From NCBI RefSeq assembly GCF_001908185.1, contig NZ_LGHM01000102.1, positions 1-59,968 of the forward strand: 59,968 nucleotides of DNA, written 5' to 3'. This DNA is from Bradyrhizobium sp. AS23.2 (GTDB taxonomy: Bacteria; Pseudomonadota; Alphaproteobacteria; Rhizobiales; Xanthobacteraceae). This document shows positions 52,234 through 59,736 of this stretch, in pieces. The number at the start of each line of letters is the position of its first letter. The stretch's first letter is position 1. The position numbers and the translations under genes are program-made. The notes below the pieces were generated by a model. It searched no databases and was not told the DNA's origin. It saw only the letters and a program-made list of their open reading frames with translations.

Positions 52234-52254
52234 ATCGAGAGCAGGGGACAGCCG

Positions 52255-53028
52255 ATGGACCTGATCGCCAACCACATCACCCATCGCTTTGGCGATCTCG
52301 CCGTGCTCGACGACATCTCCTTCACGGTCGGCGCCGGCGAGGTGGTGGCGATTGTCGGGCCGTCTGGCTGCGGCAAGAGCACACTGCTGTCGATCCTTGG
52401 CGGGCTGTTGCAGCCGACCTCGGGCGCGCCCGAGCTGCGCGGCGCGCCACCGGCGGACAGTCTCAATCCGCTCACCTTCGTGTTTCAGGATTTTGCGCTG
52501 CTGCCCTGGGCGACGGTCGAGGAGAACGTCGAATTCCCGCTGCTGCATACCCAGCTCTCGGCTACGCAGCGCCGCGCGCTGGTCGACGATGCCCTGCGCC
52601 GCACCGGTCTGACCGATTTCCGCAAGACCTACCCAAAACAGCTCTCGGGCGGCATGCGCCAGCGCGTCGGCATTTCGCGCGCGCTTGCGGTCAAGCCTGC
52701 CATTCTCCTGATGGATGAGCCGCTATCGGCGCTGGATTCGCAGACGCGCGAGCTCCTGATGGAGGACTTCGTCCGCCTGCTCGCGGACGGCGGCATGGGC
52801 GCGGTCTACGTCACTCACAATCTCGAAGAGGCCGCGCGCCTTGCCGACCGCATCGTGGTCCTGTCGCGGCGGCCGGGGCGCATTCGCGAAGTCGTGACCG
52901 TGCCGATGACGCGGGCGGCGCGTGGCGAGGCGGCGGCGCGTGAAAAGCTGCTCGCGCTCCAGAATCAGATCTGGTCGCTGATCCGCAACGAGGCGATCGA
53001 TGCCGAACGCGAGGTCCAGCATGCTTGA
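52255..53028 (+). CDS. ABC transporter ATP-binding protein, SsuB/TauB-like
   Basis: The 257-aa ATPase has Walker A GPSGCGKST near 40-48, Q-loop VFQDFALLPWATV, signature LSGGMRQRVGISRALA, Walker B LLMDEPLSALD and H-loop VYVTHNLEEA. The C-terminal end contains RPGRIREVVTVPM, usual in nitrate/sulfonate/taurine transporters. Its stop overlaps the permease start by 8 nt. Confidence 0.93.
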   Translation: MDLIANHITHRFGDLAVLDDISFTVGAGEVVAIVGPSGCGKSTLLSILGGLLQPTSGAPELRGAPPADSLNPLTFVFQDFALLPWATVEENVEFPLLHTQLSATQRRALVDDALRRTGLTDFRKTYPKQLSGGMRQRVGISRALAVKPAILLMDEPLSALDSQTRELLMEDFVRLLADGGMGAVYVTHNLEEAARLADRIVVLSRRPGRIREVVTVPMTRAARGEAAAREKLLALQNQIWSLIRNEAIDAEREVQHA

Positions 53029-53848
53029 TCGCGCGCCGGCGGCGGAAACACCTGCAAAGGACGACGCGACCCGGCGTGTCCGCTTTCGCGGCGCGGGCTT
53101 CGTGCCTGCCGGCAGCCGTTTCGGCGGCTGGATCGCGCTCGCCCTCGTCATCGCGATCTGGCAGGCGGCCGGCAGCGCCAGCCTGGTCAATCCGCTGTTC
53201 CTGCCGGCGCCTTCGGCGATCGCACGGGCGATCTACGAGCTCGCGATGTCAGGCGCACTCTGGCAGCATCTGTCCGCTTCGCTGCTGCGGATCGGCGTCG
53301 GCTGGTTGCTGGGAACGGCGGCCGGTGTTGCCGTCGGCTTCGCCATCGGCCTGTCGCGGCTCGCGCGCAGCGTCGGCATTACCTTCATCTCGGCTCTGTT
53401 CCCGATCCCGAAGATCGCGCTGTTGCCGCTCCTGATCCTCTGGCTCGGCATCGGCGAAGAGCCGAAGATCGCGACCATTGCGCTAGGTGTGTTCTTCTCG
53501 ACGGCGATCTCGGTCTATAGCGGCGTCGATGCCGTGCCGCGCAACCTGATCTGCATGGCACAGAGTTTCAACGTTCCCTTCACCACCATCGTGCGCAAGG
53601 TGATCTGGCCGGGCGCATTGCCCGCGATCCTCGCCGGCTTCCGCATCACGGCCTCGGTCGCGCTCTTGCTCGTCGTCAGTGCCGAGATGATCGGCGCGCA
53701 GTACGGCATCGGCGCGTTCGTGCTGCAGGCGGGCAATCTGATGCAGACGGATCAGTTGCTCGCGGGCGTGGTAATCCTGTCGGTCTTCGGGCTGGCGGTG
53801 GGGAAGGTGATCAACTGGCTGGAGACGCGGCTGCTGCACTGGCGGTAG
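53021..53848 (+). CDS. ABC transporter permease, SsuC/TauC-like
   Basis: The 275-aa permease has about six helices: WIALALVIAIWQAAGSA at the N-terminus, HLSASLLRIGVGWLLGTAAGVAVGFAIGLS, the coupling segment GSLFPIPKIALLPLLILWLG-like (ALFPIPKIALLPLL), RKVIWPGALPAILAGFRITAS (EAA-like loop) and VALLLVVSAEMIGAQYGIGAFV. It forms the channel with the ATPase and binding protein. It overlaps the ATPase gene by 8 nt. Confidence 0.92.
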   Translation: MLDRAPAAETPAKDDATRRVRFRGAGFVPAGSRFGGWIALALVIAIWQAAGSASLVNPLFLPAPSAIARAIYELAMSGALWQHLSASLLRIGVGWLLGTAAGVAVGFAIGLSRLARSVGITFISALFPIPKIALLPLLILWLGIGEEPKIATIALGVFFSTAISVYSGVDAVPRNLICMAQSFNVPFTTIVRKVIWPGALPAILAGFRITASVALLLVVSAEMIGAQYGIGAFVLQAGNLMQTDQLLAGVVILSVFGLAVGKVINWLETRLLHWR

Positions 53849-53866
53849 CTGCAATCACCGCAGCCG

Positions 53867-53957
53867 TAGGGTGGGCAAAGCGAAGCGTGCCCACCGCGTC
53901 TATTTCACGTGTCGGGCAATGGTGGGCACGGCGCAAGTGCACCTTTGCCCACCCTAC
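53867..53957. repeat. Extragenic inverted repeat, TAGGGTGGGCAAAG family
   Basis: GTAGGGTGGGCAAAGCGAAGC and GCACCTTTGCCCACCCTAC are the outer arms, with GTGCCCACC/GGTGGGCAC inside. It lies between the convergent permease and gentisate dioxygenase genes. Confidence 0.85.
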
Positions 53958-53964
53958 GAGCTCG

Positions 53965-55005
53965 TCACGCGTTCCCGCGATCCTCGCGGAACAGGTCGAG
54001 CTTCTGCTGCACCGGGCGGTCGGAGAAGCTGAACAGCACGGCGTCCTCTTCGGCCTCGTGCGTGACCCATTGCCAACTCGGCACCACGAACAGGTCGCGC
54101 GGGCCCCATTCGAAGGTCTGATCGCCGATGCGGGTGCGGCCCTTGCCTTCGATCGGACAGAACACGGTCGCATCGGTCGCGCGATAGCGTGCGGTCTTGA
54201 AACCCTTGGGTAGCAGCTGGATGAAGGTGCCGATGGTCGGCATCGCGAAATCGCCGGTCTCGGGGTTGCTGAACTTCAGCTTCAACCCGTGGCAGGCGTC
54301 CCACTCCTCGCGCGTCTTGGCTTTTTCCAGCGCCTCGCGCGTATGGGCGTAAGGGTAGCTGAAGATCGGCGAGGTCTTCGAGCTCCGCTTCACATCGACC
54401 GGCAGCAGATTGTGGCCGTAGCGGGCAAAGCTGTCGCCGGCGGGTTTGGTGATTTTCTGCTGGTCTTCCTTCGAGCCTTCCGCAAAGGAGCAGTCGAAGA
54501 ACTGGACGAGGGGAATGTCGAGGCCGTCGAGCCAGAACATCGGCTCGTCAGTCTCGTTGGAATGATCGTGCCATGTCATCGACGGCGTGATGATGAAGTC
54601 GCCGGGCTCCATCGCGGTGCGCTCGCCATCCACCGCGGTGTGGGCGCCCTTGCCTTCGAGCACGAAGCGCAGCGCCGACTGGCTGTGCCGGTGCGCGGGT
54701 GCGACGTCGCCGGGCACCACCATCTGCACGCCGGCATAGAGCGACGTCGTGATCTTGGACTGGCCGCGCAGGCCCGGGTTCTCCAGCACCAGCACGCGCC
54801 GCTCGGCTTCCTTGGCGGTGATCAGCTTGCCGGCTTCCGTCATGTAGTCGCGGATGACGTCGAACTTCCACAAATGAGGCCGGCAGGCGCTTTTCGGCTC
54901 CGGCGTGATCAGGTCGCTCATCACCGTCCACAGCGCGGTGAGATTCTCGCCGTCGATCTTCTTGTAGAACGCCTCGCGTTCCGGCGTCTTGGTCACGGCT
55001 TCCAT
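53965..55005 (-). CDS. Gentisate 1,2-dioxygenase
   Basis: The 346-aa bicupin enzyme cleaves gentisate to maleylpyruvate using Fe(II). The first cupin has PAHRHSQSALRFVLEGKGAHTAVDGE and GDFIITPSMTWHDHSNETDEPMFWLDGLD; a second, degenerate cupin follows (ATVFCPIEGKGRTRIGDQTFEWGPRDLFVVPSWQWVTHEAEE). The HRH and WHDH segments supply the metal ligands. ATG 55005 is preceded by GGGAGG; an in-frame ATG 14 codons earlier lies in the promoter. A promoter/operator block identical to that of the aryl-CoA ligase operon lies just upstream, so the two are likely co-regulated. Confidence 0.93.
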   Translation of the reverse strand: MEAVTKTPEREAFYKKIDGENLTALWTVMSDLITPEPKSACRPHLWKFDVIRDYMTEAGKLITAKEAERRVLVLENPGLRGQSKITTSLYAGVQMVVPGDVAPAHRHSQSALRFVLEGKGAHTAVDGERTAMEPGDFIITPSMTWHDHSNETDEPMFWLDGLDIPLVQFFDCSFAEGSKEDQQKITKPAGDSFARYGHNLLPVDVKRSSKTSPIFSYPYAHTREALEKAKTREEWDACHGLKLKFSNPETGDFAMPTIGTFIQLLPKGFKTARYRATDATVFCPIEGKGRTRIGDQTFEWGPRDLFVVPSWQWVTHEAEEDAVLFSFSDRPVQQKLDLFREDRGNA

Positions 55006-55028
55006 GGTGCGCCTCCCGTTCGCTTTGT

Positions 55029-55064
55029 TAATTGACAGTATACTCACGATCTAGGTAGCGTCAA
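55029..55064 (-). promoter_or_regulatory. Promoter/operator of the gentisate dioxygenase gene
   Basis: On the minus strand TTGACG (55059-55064) and TATACT (55037-55042) are 16 nt apart. The block AGTATACTGTCAATTA (55029-55044) is identical to 16 nt upstream of the ligase/monooxygenase operon, and the flanking CTACC/TAxATxGT is also shared. AGTATACT is an 8-bp palindrome overlapping the -10 box, a plausible repressor site. Confidence 0.72.
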
Positions 55065-55088
55065 CGTGACGAACGATATACAAGGCCG

Positions 55089-55212
55089 TCGTCATTCCGG
55101 GGCGACGCGCCAGCGTCGAGCCCGGAATCCATAACCACGATCGGGAGTATGGATTCTCAGATGCGCAATTGCGCATCATAGCTCGCGCCTCTCGGCGCGC
55201 CCCGGAATGACG
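55089..55212. repeat. Extragenic inverted repeat, CGTCATTCCGGGG family
   Basis: CGTCATTCCGGGGCGACGCG and CGCGCCCCGGAATGACGAA are the outer arms; the inner ones are GCCCGGAATCCATAA and GTATGGATTC. The element fills the gap between divergent aromatic genes. Confidence 0.85.
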
Positions 55213-55230
55213 AATAACAGGGAGGTCTCG

Positions 55231-55863
55231 ATGAAGTTGCACGGCTATTTCCGCTCCAGCGCCGCCTATCGCGTGCGCATCGCGCTGAATCTCAAGGGCC
55301 TTGGCGCCGAGCACCTTCCGCATCACTTGCGCAAGGGCGAGCAATGCGCGCCCGCCTATCTCGCCATCAATCCGCAAGGCCTGGTGCCGGCGCTGGAGAA
55401 TGATGCAGGTGCGGTGCTGACCCAATCGGTCGCGATCATCGAATGGCTCGACGAGACCCATCCCAACCCGCCGCTGCTGCCGAAGGATCCGCTGCGGCGC
55501 GCAAAGGTGAGGGCGTTCGCGCTGGCGATCGCCTGCGACACCCATCCGGTGCAGAACCTGAAAGTGCTGGCGCGGCTGCGCGAGCTCGGTCTGGCGGAGG
55601 AGAAGGTCCAGGAGTGGGCGGCATGGGTCAACCGCGAGGGGCTATCGGCCTGCGAGACGCTGGTCAAGGACGAGCCCGGCCCGTTCTGCTTCGGCGATGC
55701 GCCGACGCTCGCCGATCTCTGCCTGGTGCCGCAGCTTGCCAATGCGCGCCGTTTCGGCGTGGATGTGTGGGCCTATCCGCGCCTGCTCCAGGCGGAAGCC
55801 GCGGCGAAGGCGCTGCCGGCCTTCGCCAATGCCGCGCCGGAGAAGCAGCCCGATGCCGAGTAA
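55231..55863 (+). CDS. Maleylpyruvate/maleylacetoacetate isomerase (zeta-class GST fold)
   Basis: The 210-aa product isomerises the cis ring-cleavage product using glutathione. The N-terminal thioredoxin-like part contains the zeta signature (SSAAYRVRIALNLKGL), QGLVPALEND and VLTQSVAIIEWLDETHP; the C-terminal helical part has ACDTHPVQNLKVL and LADLCLVPQLANARRFGVD. Next to gentisate dioxygenase the maleylpyruvate-to-fumarylpyruvate reaction is favoured over the homogentisate branch. ATG 55231 has GGGAGG. Its stop overlaps the marR start by 11 nt. No fumarylpyruvate hydrolase is in the window. Confidence 0.88.
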   Translation: MKLHGYFRSSAAYRVRIALNLKGLGAEHLPHHLRKGEQCAPAYLAINPQGLVPALENDAGAVLTQSVAIIEWLDETHPNPPLLPKDPLRRAKVRAFALAIACDTHPVQNLKVLARLRELGLAEEKVQEWAAWVNREGLSACETLVKDEPGPFCFGDAPTLADLCLVPQLANARRFGVDVWAYPRLLQAEAAAKALPAFANAAPEKQPDAE

Positions 55864-56365
55864 GCCTCTTCCTCCGATCACGATGGACGCGGTCTATGCC
55901 GCGCCGGGCTATCTGTTCCGGCGAATGCAGCAGATCGCGGTCTCGATCTTCATGGAGGAGTGCAAGGCGTTCGACCTGACGCCGGTGCAATATGCGGCGC
56001 TGATCGCGATCCACACTCATCCCGGCATCGACGCGACGCGACTGTCGGCCGTGATCGCCTTCGACCGCTCGACCCTCGGCAGCGTGATCGAACGGCTTCA
56101 GGCCAAGGACTATATCGAGCGAAAGCCGGCGCCCGAGGACAAGCGGATCAAGCTGCTCTACCTGACCAAATCAGGCGCGGCGATTCTGCGCGAGATCATC
56201 CCCGTCGTCGAGCGCGCCCAGGCGCGCATGCTGGAGCCGCTCAAGCCCGCCGACCGCAAGGCGCTGATGGGGCTCCTGGTGCAACTCGTCGATCTCAACA
56301 ACGAGGCGTCACGGGTGCCGCTGCGGGCCGAGGATGCGCTTGAGCGTCTGGGGAAGGCGGGGTGA
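55853..56365 (+). CDS. MarR-family transcription regulator
   Basis: The 170-aa product is a winged-helix dimeric repressor. The DNA-binding part contains FDLTPVQYAALIAIHTHPGIDATRLSAVIAFDRSTLGSVIERLQAKDYIERKPAPEDKRIKLLYLTKSGAAIL (recognition helix plus wing DKR), the classic MarR signature. It overlaps the isomerase stop, so isomerase and regulator are co-transcribed. The obvious targets are the two shared promoter/operator blocks at 55029-55064 and 59324-59359. The inducer may be an aryl-CoA or gentisate; this is inference. Confidence 0.9.
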   Translation: MPSKPLPPITMDAVYAAPGYLFRRMQQIAVSIFMEECKAFDLTPVQYAALIAIHTHPGIDATRLSAVIAFDRSTLGSVIERLQAKDYIERKPAPEDKRIKLLYLTKSGAAILREIIPVVERAQARMLEPLKPADRKALMGLLVQLVDLNNEASRVPLRAEDALERLGKAG

Positions 56366-56399
56366 GGGAGGCCTGAGGCAGTGCTCGCGCCTCACACCC

Positions 56400-56534
56400 T
56401 GCCGTCGTCCCGGACAAGCGAAGCGCAGATCCGGGACCCAACCACAGGGAGTAGTTTTGCGAAGACTCAGAGTTGGCAGCACGCGCCACCACTCCTCCCT
56501 GTGTTATGGGTCCCGGCCTTCGCCGGGACGACAC
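56400..56534. repeat. Extragenic repeat, GTCCCGGACAAGCG family
   Basis: GCCGTCGTCCCGGACAAGCG, GACCCAACCACAGGGAGTAG and GGTCCCGGCCTTCGCCGGGA are its main parts. It separates the convergent MarR and ligase genes. Confidence 0.8.
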
Positions 56535-56560
56535 TGAATGTGTAGTGCGACTGTGGCCCC

Positions 56561-58174
56561 TCACATCCTCAGCAGCGCCTGCCGGTCAATCTTCCCCGTA
56601 CCCGTCTTCGGCAGCTCGTCGATAAAGATCACCTCGCGCGGGTATTTGTAGGGCAGCAGCTTGCCCTTGACGTAGTCTTGCAGCATGCGCGCCGCCTCGC
56701 TCTCGTCGACGGCGCGATTATTCATCACCACCACCGCTTTCAACGTCATCCGTCGATCCGGCAGTTCGGCGGCAAACACCGCGCATTCGCGGATGTCGGG
56801 GTGGTCGGCGAGGCACAGCTCGACCTCGAGCGGATAGACCCACTGGCCGGAGATTTTTATGAGATCGTCGGCGCGGCCGCGGAAGAAGTGGAAGCCGTCG
56901 CTGTCGCGGACGAAACGGTCGCCGGTGTAGATCCAGCCGCCCTCGCGGATCGTCTCGGCGGATTTGTCCGGCCGGTTCCAATACAGCGGCGTGTTGGAAT
57001 CGCCGCGCACCCACAAGATGCCTTCCTCGTTGTCGCCGACGTCGCGGCCGTCCTTGTCGCGAAGCGCGACTTCGTAGCCGGGCACGCGTAGGCCGGCGGC
57101 GCCGAGCTTCTTCTGGTCGGGGCGGTTCGAGAGATAGATGTGCAGCACCTCGGTCGAGCCGAGGCCTTCGACGATCTCGAGGCCGGTGAGCTTCTTCCAG
57201 CCGTTGAAGACTTCGGCCGAGAGCACTTCGGCCGCAGAGAGCGCCATGCGCAGCGACGAGAAGTTCGTCAGTTGCACGCCCTCGGCCTTGGTTAGCGAGG
57301 TGTAGAGCGTCGGTAGGCCGAAGAAGACCGTCGGCTTGTATTGCTCGATCGCCGCGAAGATCGATGCCGACTTCGGTTGCCCCGGCAACAGCAGAGTCGC
57401 CGCGCCGGCGGAGAATGGGAAGGTGACGGAGTTGCCGAAGCCATAGGCGAAGAAGATCTTTGGCACGGAAAAGCAGATGTCGCCGGGCGTCAGCTTCAAT
57501 ACGTTCTGCGCAAAAGCAACCTCGGTATAGGCCATGTCGTGCTGGAGATGCACGATGCCCTTGGGCCGGCCGGTCGAGCCGGAAGAGTACATCCAGAACG
57601 CCATCTCGTTGCGATGCGTCGCGGCTTCCGCCAGGTCAGTCGGGAACTGCGTGAGCCAGCTTGCGGCGGCGATCGCGCCCGGCGCGGCGTGATCGCCCAC
57701 CGCGCCATTCACGACGATCAGCGTATGCAGGTTCGTGTCCTTGCAGGCTTCCGCGTTGAAGCGCGCGCAGAACTCGGCGTCCGCGACCGCAACGGTCGCG
57801 CCGGAATCGGCGAGATAGAATTGCAGCAAGTCCGGCGGCGTCAGCGTGTTGATGAGGAGCGGCACGAAGCCCGCGCGTACCGCGCCGAAGAAGGCGGCGG
57901 GATAGGCCGGCGTGTCATCCAGGAACAGGAGCACGCGGTCGCCACGCTTCAGACCGAGCGACGCAAAACCGTTGCCCCAGCGGCAAGCTTCCGCGCAAAG
58001 CTCGGCATAGCTGCGTGTGCCTGCCGGACCAATGAGCGCGAACCTGTTGCCACGGCCTTTGGCGAGATTGTCGAACAGCACGCGGCTGGCGTTGTAAATT
58101 TCCGGAGCGGCAAAGCCGATCTCACGCGCGCCCGGGCTGTCGGCGGGCACCTGGTCGCGAATCTCGTTGGTCAT
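56561..58174 (-). CDS. Benzoate-CoA-ligase-family aryl-CoA synthetase
   Basis: The 537-aa ANL-superfamily enzyme has MYSSGSTGRPKGIVHLQHDM (motif A3), ICFSVPKIFFAYGFGNSVTFPFSAGA (aromatic pocket segment typical of benzoate-CoA ligases), EGLGSTEVLHIYLS (A5), YTGDRFVRDSDGFHFFRGRADDLIKISGQWVYPLEVE (A7-A8) and the final catalytic Lys in TGTGKIDRQ. It activates an aromatic acid (benzoate, salicylate, 3-hydroxybenzoate or anthranilate) to its CoA thioester. The start overlaps the stop of the monooxygenase gene (ATGA-type), so both belong to one operon. Salicylate is the best guess from the partner enzymes. Confidence 0.88.
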   Translation of the reverse strand: MTNEIRDQVPADSPGAREIGFAAPEIYNASRVLFDNLAKGRGNRFALIGPAGTRSYAELCAEACRWGNGFASLGLKRGDRVLLFLDDTPAYPAAFFGAVRAGFVPLLINTLTPPDLLQFYLADSGATVAVADAEFCARFNAEACKDTNLHTLIVVNGAVGDHAAPGAIAAASWLTQFPTDLAEAATHRNEMAFWMYSSGSTGRPKGIVHLQHDMAYTEVAFAQNVLKLTPGDICFSVPKIFFAYGFGNSVTFPFSAGAATLLLPGQPKSASIFAAIEQYKPTVFFGLPTLYTSLTKAEGVQLTNFSSLRMALSAAEVLSAEVFNGWKKLTGLEIVEGLGSTEVLHIYLSNRPDQKKLGAAGLRVPGYEVALRDKDGRDVGDNEEGILWVRGDSNTPLYWNRPDKSAETIREGGWIYTGDRFVRDSDGFHFFRGRADDLIKISGQWVYPLEVELCLADHPDIRECAVFAAELPDRRMTLKAVVVMNNRAVDESEAARMLQDYVKGKLLPYKYPREVIFIDELPKTGTGKIDRQALLRM

Positions 58175-59310
58175 TCCACATCCCCGCCGTTCTTGGCGGC
58201 CTCGTAACGCGCCATGAACGCCGGCGACATCGCGCGCAGCCGGGAATCGTCGATGCGGCCGGACCGCGTGATGTAGCTATAGGCAAAATCCATCAGGTCG
58301 AGCTTCATGTGCTCGGCAAATTGCTCGTACCAGAAGGCGCTGGTGCGCGCGGCGTCGACGAGCTTCTGTACCACCGGTTTGCGCTCGGCCTGGTAGCGAA
58401 GCAGCGCGGTCGAAAGATGCGCGTCCGATTCCAGCGCCTTGACCAGCGCAATGGCGTCCTCGATCGCGAGCCGCGTGCCCGAGCCGATCGAGAAATGCGC
58501 CGAGTGCAGGGCGTCGCCGATCAGCACCATGTTCTTGAAGGACCAATGCTCGTTCCAGACCCAGGGAAAGTTGCGCCAGACCGATTTGTTGGAGACGAGG
58601 CAGTGGCCGCCGAGCGTGTCTGCAAATACCTCCTCGCAAACGCCCTTGGACTGCTCGACGTCCTTGTAGGCGAAGCCGTAGGCGTGCCAGGTCGCGTAGT
58701 CGCATTCGACCAGGAACGTGCTCATGGTCGGCGAGTAGCGGTAGTGATGGGCGTTGAAGGCGCCGCGGTCGGTCTTGACGAAAGTCTGCGACAGCGTGTC
58801 GAAGTACTTCGAAGTGCCGTACCAGACGAACTTGTTGGAGGAGTAGGACAGCGATGTGCCGAAATCGCCCTCGAAGGCGCGGCGCACCAGCGAGTTCAGG
58901 CCGTCGGCGGCGACGATCAGGTCATGGCCGTTGAGCTGGTCGATCGCTTGAATTAGCGTGTCGAAGCGCGGGGTGACGCCGGCATCGAGCGCGCGCTGTT
59001 GCAGGAACCTCAGGAGCTCGAGCCGTCCGATCGAGGAGAAGCCGACGCCGTCGATGGCGATGCTGTCGCCGTGCAGGCTGAGCGTGATGTTCTCCCAGCT
59101 TTCCATATGCGGTGCGATCGCGTCGACCGTTTCGGGGTCGTCGACGCGCAGGAATTCCAGCGCCTGGTCGGAGAACACCACGCCAAAGCCCCAGGTCGCG
59201 TCGGCCGGGTTCTGTTCGAACAGGTCGACCTGATCCTCGGGGTGACGCTTCTTCCAGAGATAGGCGAAGTAGAGCCCGCCGGGCCCTCCGCCGATCACGG
59301 CGATCCGCAA
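58171..59310 (-). CDS. FAD-dependent aryl-CoA monooxygenase (salicylyl-CoA 5-hydroxylase-like)
   Basis: The 379-aa flavoprotein has GGGPGGLYFAYLWKKRHPED (FAD-binding GxGxxG), the segment EQNPADATWGFGVVFSDQAL, GRLELLRFLQQRA, VAADGLNSLVRRAFE (DG motif) and the GD motif MVLIGDALHSAHFSIGSGTRLAIEDAIAL. This sequence pattern matches salicylyl-CoA 5-hydroxylase and the N-terminal half of 2-aminobenzoyl-CoA monooxygenase. The start is TTG 59310 with GGGAGG. With the aryl-CoA ligase after it and the gentisate dioxygenase nearby, the favoured reaction is salicylyl-CoA to gentisyl-CoA. A 2-aminobenzoyl-CoA or other substrate is not excluded. Confidence 0.86.
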   Translation of the reverse strand: MRIAVIGGGPGGLYFAYLWKKRHPEDQVDLFEQNPADATWGFGVVFSDQALEFLRVDDPETVDAIAPHMESWENITLSLHGDSIAIDGVGFSSIGRLELLRFLQQRALDAGVTPRFDTLIQAIDQLNGHDLIVAADGLNSLVRRAFEGDFGTSLSYSSNKFVWYGTSKYFDTLSQTFVKTDRGAFNAHHYRYSPTMSTFLVECDYATWHAYGFAYKDVEQSKGVCEEVFADTLGGHCLVSNKSVWRNFPWVWNEHWSFKNMVLIGDALHSAHFSIGSGTRLAIEDAIALVKALESDAHLSTALLRYQAERKPVVQKLVDAARTSAFWYEQFAEHMKLDLMDFAYSYITRSGRIDDSRLRAMSPAFMARYEAAKNGGDVE

Positions 59311-59323
59311 CGTCTGCCTCCCT

Positions 59324-59359
59324 AATTGACAGTATACTTACTATTTAGGGGTAGCCTAA
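59324..59359 (-). promoter_or_regulatory. Promoter/operator of the monooxygenase-ligase operon
   Basis: TATACT (59331-59336 on the minus strand) is the -10 candidate, with a weak -35 TTAGGC (59354-59359) 17 nt upstream. The 16 nt AGTATACTGTCAATTA repeats those of the gentisate dioxygenase promoter. The predicted transcript start is only 10-15 nt before TTG 59310. Confidence 0.68.
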
Positions 59360-59736
59360 TGTGCTCCGGCGTCCGGCGCCAGCGGAATCATCGACAAGGC
59401 GAGGCACGCCACAGCTCGCATCCGGACACGCTGTGTGGCGCGTGCCGGAAACCGTCAGGTCGGAACATAGCCAAACCGTGCGGGCTTGGCCATCCGCGTG
59501 TCAGACGCAGCGCTTCACCCAGACCCCGTTCACCAGCACGGTGGTGCGGCGGACCGCTGGAACCGGCTTGCGGACAACGACGGCAGTGAACCACGTCCTT
59601 CTTCCGGGCTTGTTCCGGTCTTGGCGCGATCGAAATCGGATCTCGGCAAAGGGTTAGTCCCGGCAGGCGCGCGAAAATTCACTCGCGCGCGCCGCCGGTC
59701 ATAGTCGCGCGTCTTGGCGCGTAAACGTGCGCGGTC
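59360..59736. other. Intergenic, about 377 bp, no clear gene
   Basis: Small frames are open on both strands but lack ribosome sites and family resemblance. On the minus strand a stretch ending at 59501 reads FTAVVVRKPVPAVRRTTVLVNGVWVKRCV before a stop; it could be the tail of a decayed small protein, but no start or signal peptide is visible upstream. Confidence 0.55.
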
